NCBI GenBank assembly: GCA_015523085.1
Contig: WALA01000021.1
Coordinates: 1-8,024, forward strand
DNA: 8,024 nt
Reading direction: 5' to 3'
DNA from: Candidatus Aenigmatarchaeota archaeon
GTDB taxonomy: Archaea > Aenigmatarchaeota > Aenigmatarchaeia > GW2011-AR5 > WALA01
The position numbers were made by a program, and so were the translations under genes. Below are positions 1 through 5,132 of this stretch, piece by piece (position 1 is the first letter of the stretch; each line of letters opens with the position of its first letter). Below the pieces are notes generated by a model. It was not told the origin of the DNA, did no database searches, and saw only the letters and a list, made by a program, of their open reading frames with translations.

Positions 1-150
1 GGTAAATCCATCTACTTTTAACTCAATATATTTTATTTTATCATTATGGGATGGAATTGGTAATGATATTAATTTTCCATTAGGAAGAATTGGACTTGGA
101 AATCCACCATATTCTGAATCGAATCCCTTTCGACTCAATATTATATTCAT
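1..150 (-). CDS. Nmad3-like nucleotide-modification-associated protein (N-terminal part, runs off the left edge)
   Basis: Reading minus from the ATG at 150-148, all 50 codons to base 1 are open. The product begins MNIILSRKGFDSEYGG, followed by PSPILPNGKLISLPIPS. The block (I-I-L-S-R-K-G-F-D-S, then G-G-x-P-S-P-I-x-P-x-G and S-L-P-I-P) is what I recognise as the start of Nmad3 proteins, a family proposed by comparative genomics to act in complex DNA base modification or its processing; no reaction is established, as far as I know. The start is well placed: the conserved block begins at residue 2, and a TATA-like box lies about 25 bp upstream with almost no leader. By hand count the fragment is about 29% G+C, against roughly 50-60% in hisS, which suggests acquisition by transfer. 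Most of the protein lies outside the window, so downstream integrity is unknown. The family call rests on remembered motifs, not a search. Confidence 0.72.
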   Translation of the reverse strand, partial: MNIILSRKGFDSEYGGFPSPILPNGKLISLPIPSHNDKIKYIELKVDGFT

Positions 151-167
151 AATTATAATTGCCTCGG

Positions 168-180
168 TGAAATAAATAAA
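168..180 (-). promoter_or_regulatory. Putative TATA box for the leftward Nmad3-like gene
   Basis: On the minus strand this stretch reads as an AT run containing TTTATTTAT. Its centre is about 24-26 bp before the ATG at 150, the spacing expected if transcription starts at or next to the start codon (leaderless mRNA, common in archaea). A purine-rich GAAACG lies just upstream where a BRE would sit. Position and composition only. Confidence 0.45.
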
Positions 181-188
181 TGACGTTT

Positions 189-204
189 CAACTTTTTTAA
201 GTTG
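189..204. repeat. Perfect inverted repeat in the divergent Nmad3-like/hisS promoter region
   Basis: CAACTT and AAGTTG are exact 6-bp inverted arms around a TTTT spacer. The repeat lies between the leftward gene (start 150) and hisS (start 233). The inner TTTTTTAA could also be the hisS TATA element, since it is centred about 27 bp before base 224. It may be a regulator's operator overlapping a core promoter, or a chance palindrome in AT-rich DNA; no regulator is encoded nearby in the window. Confidence 0.35.
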
Positions 205-222
205 CGCGGAAAAATACTTATT

Positions 223-227
223 GGTGA
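223..227 (+). promoter_or_regulatory. Shine-Dalgarno GGTGA that decides the hisS start
   Basis: GGTGA matches part of the archaeal GGAGGTGAT ribosome-binding motif and ends 5 nt before the ATG at 233. In-frame TTG (221) and GTG (224) codons overlap the motif, so they are unlikely starts if this site is used. Confidence 0.5.
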
Positions 228-232
228 ATCTG

Positions 233-1414
233 ATGAATTTCAATCCATTGCGCGGAATGAGAGATTTTGAGCCAAGCGACATGATAGTGCGCGAAAAAAT
301 AATTGAGCGCGCTAAATCCGTTTTCGAACGATATGGTTTCGACCCGCTCGAGACACCCTCAATAGAGCGCGCTGAAATACTCATGGGGAAGTACGGCGAG
401 GACGAGAAGCTCATATGGAGGTTCAAGGATCTCGGTGGCCGCGATGTCGCGCTCAGATACGATCTCACAGTCCCGCTTGCAAGATTCGTGGCAAAGAAAA
501 AGCGCCTTCCGCTTCCGTTCAAACGGTATCAAATAGGGCGCGTGTGGCGCTACGACAACCCGCAGCACGGGAGATACCGGGAGTTTTGGCAGTGCGACAT
601 TGACACAGTTGGCTCAAAGGACGTGTACTCGGATGCTGAGATAATAAACGTCATAGATAAGTCACTAAGAAAAATCGGTCTCGACGACTTTGTGATTCGT
701 GTCAACAACAGAAAGGTTTCAGACGAGATTTTGAAGTCGTGCGGCGTCCCAGATGAGAAGGTCTTTCTTGCTCTCCGCGCGATAGACAAAATGGACAAGA
801 TAGGCGCGGATGGCGTGAGCGAAGAACTTGCCAAGGCAGGGCTCGACGCGGATAAAATACTTGACTTTCTCTCGAAGAAAATTGATGAGATGCCGCTGAG
901 CGATGCCACGATGAATGAGGTGAACACACTCGTGGATTATTTGAAAAAAATGAACGTGCGGTACAAGATCGACCTCTCAGTTGTCCGTGGGCTGGACTAT
1001 TACACGGGGACGGTTTTCGAAGCAGTCGTTCCGGGTTCGGACGTCGGGTCGATATCCGGTGGTGGCCGCTACGATAATCTCATCGGAATATTCCTCGGCC
1101 AAAACATTCCGGCTGTCGGTGGAAGCCTTGGCATAGAACGGATAAACGATATACTGTCTCACGGCAAGAAGACGAAGAAGGACATACTCCTGATACCCGT
1201 CGGTGTGGATAAGAAGGATGTGATCGACGTCGCCGAGCGCCTCCGTGAGAAGTACAACGTCGACATTTCGATAAAGGGCAGCACAAGCAAAAGCATTCAG
1301 TACGCCAAATCCGTTGGGATAAGCAAGATTTGCTTTGTCGGAAAGAAGGAGCTCGCTGCGCACAAGGTCTTGATAAAGGATTTCGATGGCAGTGAAGAAG
1401 AATTCACTTTTTGA
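233..1414 (+). CDS. hisS: Histidyl-tRNA synthetase
   Basis: Class II aminoacyl-tRNA synthetase that charges tRNA-His with histidine using ATP, in the cytosol. From ATG 233 the protein is 393 aa, slightly short but normal for the family. It opens with the typical NPLRGMRDF block. Motif 2 is at about residues 98-127 (RYQIGRVWRYDNPQ, then GRYREFWQCDID). The two histidine-specific signatures are RGLDYYTGTVFE (252-263) and GGGRYDNL (276-283). Motif 3 is GGSLGIERI (296-304). A C-terminal anticodon-binding domain follows from about residue 315. TTG 221 and GTG 224 would add 4 or 3 residues, but a GGTGA ribosome-binding motif overlaps them and points to ATG 233. It diverges from the Nmad3-like gene and converges on the methyltransferase gene with an 11-bp overlap (1404-1414). 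No key motif is missing. Confidence 0.97.
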   Translation: MNFNPLRGMRDFEPSDMIVREKIIERAKSVFERYGFDPLETPSIERAEILMGKYGEDEKLIWRFKDLGGRDVALRYDLTVPLARFVAKKKRLPLPFKRYQIGRVWRYDNPQHGRYREFWQCDIDTVGSKDVYSDAEIINVIDKSLRKIGLDDFVIRVNNRKVSDEILKSCGVPDEKVFLALRAIDKMDKIGADGVSEELAKAGLDADKILDFLSKKIDEMPLSDATMNEVNTLVDYLKKMNVRYKIDLSVVRGLDYYTGTVFEAVVPGSDVGSISGGGRYDNLIGIFLGQNIPAVGGSLGIERINDILSHGKKTKKDILLIPVGVDKKDVIDVAERLREKYNVDISIKGSTSKSIQYAKSVGISKICFVGKKELAAHKVLIKDFDGSEEEFTF

Positions 1415-2480
1415 AGACGAGCATGCCCTCTCGAAGCACGCCTATTTTTCTTCTCGTTGGTGTTGTCGCTGTACGCTCATTTCCTACGTAGAGATGCTCC
1501 GCCGTGAATCCGACGTCTTCGGCGAGCTCCCGCGTGATTTTCAGAACATCTATGACTTTACTCCCAGAAACCCCGTCTCCGATGATTATGTATGCCTTTC
1601 CACCTTCGTTCAGAACGCGGTGCATTTCTTTCAGCGACTTGTATATGTCGTCAAAGTACGCGAGAACGTTCGGGTCGTAATCACCTATTATGTTCTCGAC
1701 TTCAAACTTCTCCTCTTCCCTCAATCCGAAGTACGACCTTATTGGCGGCCGCGGTGAAAGAGAGAAGAAAAGCTTGTTTTCTATCCTGTAAACGTTTTTG
1801 TACTCTATCTTGTTCAGATACGGTGGTGAGGTAATTATCAGGTCAACGTTCTCGACGTTCAGGTTTCTCGCGTCTCCGAAATCCACAAACGGCTCGGGAC
1901 CGTTCATAATCTCCTTTATCATCCGCCGCGCGATTCTCTTGAACATTATGCGAAGTGGTGGCACGTTCTTTTTTCTGACCTTGAGCGCATTCCCGTCCTT
2001 GTAAACGTAGCTGCATTTCATTGCCGCGTTCATCAGTCCGAGCTTGAAGAAGTCCCCGTACTTTCCGGGTATTGATTTTATGACGCTCTTGAAGAATTCA
2101 ACGTCTTCGAGAGTGTACTTTGAGAACCATTTTTTCACGTCCTTTCTTATCGGGAGCTTTACGAACTTCTGGGAGAAGATCTGTTTGTAATATTTCTCGA
2201 GCTCCGGACGGTCGTAATTCCTCGTCTTCGTTCTCGAGACGAAAACCGCTATGGGCGTGACGTCAAACCCGTACGAGCTCACGTTCATTTCCTTCGCTGC
2301 CAAAAGAGTTGTTCCGCTTCCGCAAAAGGGGTCGAGCACGCTCTTCGGATGCTCTTTCTTGATTATGTCGATGACGAGCTCGCGCGAGAATCCCTCCTTG
2401 TAGTAGAACCAGTTGTACACCGGGGTTTTCTTGTTCGGGACGAACGTGAACAGGCTTCCGTCGATTCTGTCTATTTTCAT
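1404..2480 (-). CDS. SAM-dependent N4/N6 amino-methyltransferase, TSPPY type (orphan)
   Basis: 358 aa, read minus from ATG 2480. The SAM-binding motif I is DPFCGSGTT (residues 50-58), followed by an acidic residue at the end of the next strand (GFD, D74). The catalytic motif IV is TSPPYLN (217-223), after a helical, basic insert of about 110 residues. A GDARNL block (202-207) just before it fits adenine-region contacts. The N-terminal KTPVYNWFYYKEGFS (18-32) is also reminiscent of DNA methylases. TSPPY is typical of enzymes that methylate an exocyclic amino group, often N4 of cytosine in DNA. Motif I preceding motif IV with the insert between is the alpha-like order. No restriction endonuclease lies alongside and there is no THUMP domain, so a THUMP-containing Trm-G10/Trm11 enzyme is unlikely. 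The target (DNA or RNA, base) is undetermined. The gene shares a compact promoter with the PIN-ATPase and overlaps hisS at its 3' end. Confidence 0.85.
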   Translation of the reverse strand: MKIDRIDGSLFTFVPNKKTPVYNWFYYKEGFSRELVIDIIKKEHPKSVLDPFCGSGTTLLAAKEMNVSSYGFDVTPIAVFVSRTKTRNYDRPELEKYYKQIFSQKFVKLPIRKDVKKWFSKYTLEDVEFFKSVIKSIPGKYGDFFKLGLMNAAMKCSYVYKDGNALKVRKKNVPPLRIMFKRIARRMIKEIMNGPEPFVDFGDARNLNVENVDLIITSPPYLNKIEYKNVYRIENKLFFSLSPRPPIRSYFGLREEEKFEVENIIGDYDPNVLAYFDDIYKSLKEMHRVLNEGGKAYIIIGDGVSGSKVIDVLKITRELAEDVGFTAEHLYVGNERTATTPTRRKIGVLREGMLVFKK

Positions 2481-2539
2481 AATTTCATTTGGAGCAATGG
2501 TTTAAAATGATTTGCCGCAATAATCATTTATGAAAATAG
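2471..2539. repeat. 12-bp inverted repeats spanning both start codons of a divergent gene pair
   Basis: CTATTTTCATAA (2471-2482) is the exact reverse complement of TTATGAAAATAG (2528-2539). The arms contain the ATG codons of the methyltransferase (2480, minus) and the PIN-ATPase (2530, plus), so both genes begin with the same ten bases. The midpoint, 2505, coincides with the only strong TATA-like element between the genes. Confidence 0.7.
2501..2508. promoter_or_regulatory. Shared, near-palindromic TATA-like box for two divergent leaderless genes
   Basis: TTTAAAAT sits at the centre of the 49-bp gap. Its centre is about 24 bp from the minus ATG (2480) and 26 bp from the plus ATG (2530), both within or near the usual archaeal TATA-to-start spacing if both mRNAs are leaderless. 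TTTAAA is self-complementary and can be read on either strand. No ribosome-binding motif precedes either gene at the right distance, which supports leaderless initiation. The minus-strand spacing is slightly short. Confidence 0.5.
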
Positions 2540-4311
2540 TGCCAGACACATCTGTCATAATAAACGGAATACTCACGAGCAAGATAAATGAGCTCAAGGA
2601 CGCGACGATAGTCATACCCGAATTTGTCACGAGTGAGCTCCAGGCCCAGGCATCTCACGGGCGCGACATAGGGTTTCGCGGACTCGAGGAAATAAAAAAG
2701 CTCCGTGAGTTCGAGAAAAAGGGCGTAATAAAAATAACAAAGGTCGGACGCAAGCAGACGCTCGATGAGATAAAGCTTGCTAAGTCGGGGCGCATCGATT
2801 CTCTCATAATCGACATTGCCAAAATGTCAAAGGCGGTCTTGTACACGTGCGATTACGTTCAGAAGCTCGCTGCCGAGGCGGAGGGTATTGAGACAAAGTA
2901 TTTTGAATCTTACAAGAAGGTCTCGTTGAAGAAGATAAAATCTCTTCTCACGGATGACACGATGAGCCTTCATTTGAAAGAGGGCGTGCCGCCAATGGCA
3001 AAGCGCGGACGGCCCGGGAAATTCGAGCTCGTGAAAGTGAGAAACTCGCCGATGAAAAAGGATGAGCTTGAAGAAATAGTGTCCGAGATAAACACGGCGG
3101 CAAGGTACGAAAGCTCAGGATTTTTCGAATTCGGCTCGCACGGCGTGTCCGTCATACAACTTGGAAACATGCGCATACTCATAGCGAAACCCCCGTTTTC
3201 AGACGGCGTCGAAATAACCATAGTGCGTCCCATAACGAAAGTCAGCTTGGACGATTACAAGCTTTCAAAGAAGTTGAAGGAGCGTCTTGATGAGCGAGCT
3301 GAGGGAATATTGATAGCAGGTCCACCCGGCTCAGGAAAGAGCACGTTTGCGTCTTCGCTTGCCGAGTTTTACAGGAGCAAGGGAAAGATAGTCAAGACGA
3401 TGGAGTCGCCGCGCGACTTGCAGGTCGGAAAGGAGATAACGCAGTACGCCCCGCTCGATGGGAGCTTCGAGAAGACGGCAGACGTTCTTCTGCTTGTCCG
3501 CCCGGATTACACGATATTCGACGAGGTTCGGAAGACAGACCATTTCCGCGTTTTCTCGGACATGCGGCTCGCGGGCATAGGGATGGTGGGCGTCGTCCAC
3601 GCAACGGAACCCATAGACGCCATACAACGGTTTATGGGTCGGGTTGAGCTCGGTGTCATACCGCACGTCATAGACACGATAATATTCATAAAGGACGGAG
3701 AAGTCAAGAAGGTGTACACGCTCAACCTCGTGGTGCGCACGCCAACGGGGATGAATGAGAGCGATCTGGCGCGCCCGCTCGTTGAAGTTCGCGATTTTGA
3801 AAGTGGTGAGCTCGAGTACGAGATTTACACGTACGGCGAGGAAAATGTCGTCATTCCCGTTAAAAGAGAGGAGACGTCGTTGCAGAAGCTCGCGAAGGAA
3901 AAGATTTACGATGTCATCAAGAAGTTCGACAGAGACGCCGAAGTAACGTTCATCAACGATGGAAAGGTTCTCGTGCGCGTTTCTAATTCAAAGATACCAA
4001 AGGTCATAGGGAAGAAGGGAAAGATGATACAGAAGATAGAAAAGAAGCTTGGTGTGTCCATAGACGTCGAGCCGAAAGTTCCGGCGTTCGGAAACCGCGT
4101 GAATTTCAGCGTGAGTGAGAAGGGAAACAGCATAATTTTCACGTTTGGGAGCTCAATGAAGGGAAAGAACGTTAACTTCTACTCCGGTGATGAGTACGTG
4201 TTTTCAGCAACGGTCGGCCGCACTGGGACGATAAAGGTTAGCAAGAATAGCGATGTCGGGAAGCGCCTTCTCCCTGGAATAATCAAGGGAAAGATACACG
4301 TCTTTTCGTGA
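2530..4311 (+). CDS. PIN-domain ATPase with KH domain (PINA/COG1855 type)
   Basis: 593 aa in three parts. Residues 1-130 form a PIN domain (VPDTSVIINGI with D6, E36 in SELQ, acidic D90/D95, and D108 in CDYVQ), so the acidic metal-binding set of a nuclease looks present. The middle, about 165-420, is a VirB11/PilT-like ATPase with Walker A GPPGSGKST (264-272), Walker B DYTIFDEVR (326-334) and HATEP (357-361). Near the C-terminus a KH RNA/DNA-binding domain carries VIGKKGKMIQKIEKKLG (492-508), followed by about 80 residues of beta-rich tail. The Sulfolobus relative PINA is a hexameric ATPase reported to drive Holliday-junction branch migration with Hjc; that role is known from the relative and inferred here. 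An alternative is an RNA-processing role, given PIN plus KH. The start at 2530 puts D6 in the usual position. The next gene starts 4 bp after its stop, suggesting cotranscription. Confidence 0.93.
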   Translation: MKIVPDTSVIINGILTSKINELKDATIVIPEFVTSELQAQASHGRDIGFRGLEEIKKLREFEKKGVIKITKVGRKQTLDEIKLAKSGRIDSLIIDIAKMSKAVLYTCDYVQKLAAEAEGIETKYFESYKKVSLKKIKSLLTDDTMSLHLKEGVPPMAKRGRPGKFELVKVRNSPMKKDELEEIVSEINTAARYESSGFFEFGSHGVSVIQLGNMRILIAKPPFSDGVEITIVRPITKVSLDDYKLSKKLKERLDERAEGILIAGPPGSGKSTFASSLAEFYRSKGKIVKTMESPRDLQVGKEITQYAPLDGSFEKTADVLLLVRPDYTIFDEVRKTDHFRVFSDMRLAGIGMVGVVHATEPIDAIQRFMGRVELGVIPHVIDTIIFIKDGEVKKVYTLNLVVRTPTGMNESDLARPLVEVRDFESGELEYEIYTYGEENVVIPVKREETSLQKLAKEKIYDVIKKFDRDAEVTFINDGKVLVRVSNSKIPKVIGKKGKMIQKIEKKLGVSIDVEPKVPAFGNRVNFSVSEKGNSIIFTFGSSMKGKNVNFYSGDEYVFSATVGRTGTIKVSKNSDVGKRLLPGIIKGKIHVFS

Positions 4312-4312
4312 T
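4308..4312 (+). promoter_or_regulatory. Shine-Dalgarno-like GTGAT inside the upstream stop region
   Basis: GTGAT overlaps the PIN-ATPase stop (TGA 4309-4311) and lies 3 nt before ATG 4316, the spacing of the 3' half of the archaeal GGAGGTGAT motif. It selects 4316 over the ATG at 4311, which is followed at once by TCA TGA. Confidence 0.4.
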
Positions 4313-4315
4313 GTC

Positions 4316-4987
4316 ATGAACTCGAAAATATTTTTGATCTCAATTGTGCTCGTTTCATCAGTCGCATTTTCAAACGTCATACTCACGTACCCAAGCAGCC
4401 TGTCGGTTGTGCGTGGTGGAAACGTCACATTCACCGTTTACGTTGGCGGAAGTGGGAAGTGCTCCGTCTGGACGAGCGGAAGATATGTTGTGGAGCCAAA
4501 GAGCGTTTCCATAAACGGCGCCGCCAAATTCACGGTCACGTACATATCAACCGAGCCGAACGTTGGTGACGGATATCTGACGATTTACGCTACCGATTCA
4601 AATCCCGTGAAAGTGAAGCTTAGGGTGCTTCCAAACGACGGCGACAAAATCATGATAAACGAAACGTTTTCGGACGACATCAAAAAAGTTAAATACATAA
4701 AGGAGAGAATATCAAGAGACCCAAACGCAACTGCAAATGGAATGGTGGGTCTGACCAACATAGTCATTGAGAAACTCTGGGTCGCAAAGAGCTACATAGA
4801 TTCGGGGAAGTACTACGAAGCGTACAAAATACTTTCAGGAATGCGCCCGCAATTGAACGCGCTTGAAAACTACGTCGGCCAGAAAAATTGTTCGTATAAA
4901 AGCTATGTAATCATAATAGTTGGGGCATGCACGCTGCTGCTGGTGCTCATAGTTTTTGAAGTTTTCAGACATTATGTGTTGAAGTAA
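4316..4987 (+). CDS. Secreted, C-terminally membrane-anchored Ig-like protein, function unknown
   Basis: 223 aa; I do not recognise the family. Residues 1-19 are a signal peptide (basic start, hydrophobic core, VAFS at the likely cleavage site). About 20-107 is beta-rich and Ig-like: alternating strands with YPSSLSVVRGGNVTFTV, and a GDGYLTIYATDSNPVKVKLRVL ending typical of Ig/CARDB-like folds. About 115-195 is mostly helical and charged (KKVKYIKERI, a KLWVAKSYIDSGKYYEAYKIL segment resembling a helical hairpin). Residues 198-218 form one transmembrane segment, leaving a 5-residue RHYVLK-type tail inside. Four N-glycosylation sequons (N36, N115, N137, N191) fit an outside location. Cys49 and Cys192 could form a disulfide. 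It follows the PIN-ATPase by 4 bp, so the two are probably cotranscribed, though no functional link is evident. Its TAA stop directly abuts tRNA-Arg. Confidence 0.82.
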   Translation: MNSKIFLISIVLVSSVAFSNVILTYPSSLSVVRGGNVTFTVYVGGSGKCSVWTSGRYVVEPKSVSINGAAKFTVTYISTEPNVGDGYLTIYATDSNPVKVKLRVLPNDGDKIMINETFSDDIKKVKYIKERISRDPNATANGMVGLTNIVIEKLWVAKSYIDSGKYYEAYKILSGMRPQLNALENYVGQKNCSYKSYVIIIVGACTLLLVLIVFEVFRHYVLK

Positions 4988-5098
4988 GCCCTCGTAGCTC
5001 AGCTTGGATAGAGCACCTGCCTCCTAAGGAGGTGATCTGAGCTTCGGCGATGAGGAGGAGATAGCAGGGGGTCGCGGGTTCGAATCCCGCCGGGGGCA
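4988..5098 (+). tRNA. tRNA-Arg(CCU), intron-containing
   Basis: All four arms are readable. Acceptor: GCCCTCG (4988-4994) with CGGGGGC (5091-5097), one G-U pair, discriminator A5098. D-stem: GCTC/GAGC (4997-5000, 5011-5014). Anticodon stem: CCTGC/GCAGG (5016-5020, 5064-5068). T-arm: GCGGG-TTCGAAT-CCCGC (5074-5090). The loop begins C-T-C-C-T-A (5021-5026), giving anticodon CCT (5023-5025), which reads the arginine codon AGG. The D-loop GGATA supplies an A at or near position 20, an arginine identity element. A 36-nt intron follows position 37, leaving a 75-nt mature tRNA. CCA is not encoded: A5098 is followed by TATA. The 5' end is the base after the stop codon of the upstream gene, and no tRNA-specific TATA box stands out within that gene's end, so it may be cut from a longer transcript. 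Confidence 0.95.
5027..5062 (+). other. Archaeal tRNA intron at 37/38 with bulge-helix-bulge splice site
   Basis: CTCC of the anticodon loop (5021-5024) pairs with GGAG (5057-5060), a 4-bp central helix. It is flanked by 3-nt bulges TAA (5025-5027) and ATA (5061-5063), each cut after its second base, exactly as tRNA splicing endonuclease requires. The tRNA-side helix is the anticodon stem. The intron-side helix is weak, so this is a relaxed BHB. The intron also holds a Shine-Dalgarno-like AGGAGGTGATC (5027-5037), a CTGA/GATGA pair around a C(UUCG)G tetraloop (5037-5053), and ATG AGG AGG AGA TAG (5050-5064, extending into exon 2). Confidence 0.88.
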
Positions 5099-5107
5099 TA
5101 TAAAAAT
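5099..5107 (+). promoter_or_regulatory. Putative TATA box of the antiporter gene
   Basis: TATAAAAAT begins on the first base after the tRNA discriminator. Its centre is about 30 bp before ATG 5133, so transcription would start within a few bases of the start codon. No ribosome-binding motif is at normal distance, which fits a leaderless or near-leaderless mRNA. Confidence 0.45.
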
Positions 5108-5132
5108 AAATAAATTGTGACAATATTATCTT

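Noticed and set aside
221..226. TTG 221 or GTG 224 as the hisS start
   Set aside because: Both overlap the GGTGA ribosome-binding motif that is well spaced for ATG 233, and the family's conserved block begins just after ATG 233.
359..1363. Several open frames antisense or out of frame with hisS
   Set aside because: They lie wholly inside a gene with every HisRS signature and show no recognisable motifs or start signals of their own.
1408..1453. T-rich stretches as a hisS terminator
   Set aside because: Runs of only five T inside the opposing coding region are too weak to call without RNA data; kept only as a candidate 3' end.
1386..2004. Plus-strand open frames opposite the methyltransferase
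   Set aside because: They are low-complexity shadows of the minus-strand gene; the methyltransferase motifs prove the minus frame.
2530..2900. VapC toxin of a toxin-antitoxin pair
   Set aside because: The PIN domain is fused in frame to an ATPase and a KH domain, and no small antitoxin gene precedes it.
5027..5062. Complete C/D-box guide RNA in the tRNA intron
   Set aside because: Only one D-like and one C-like box are present in 36 nt, with no room for guide segments plus terminal C and D boxes.
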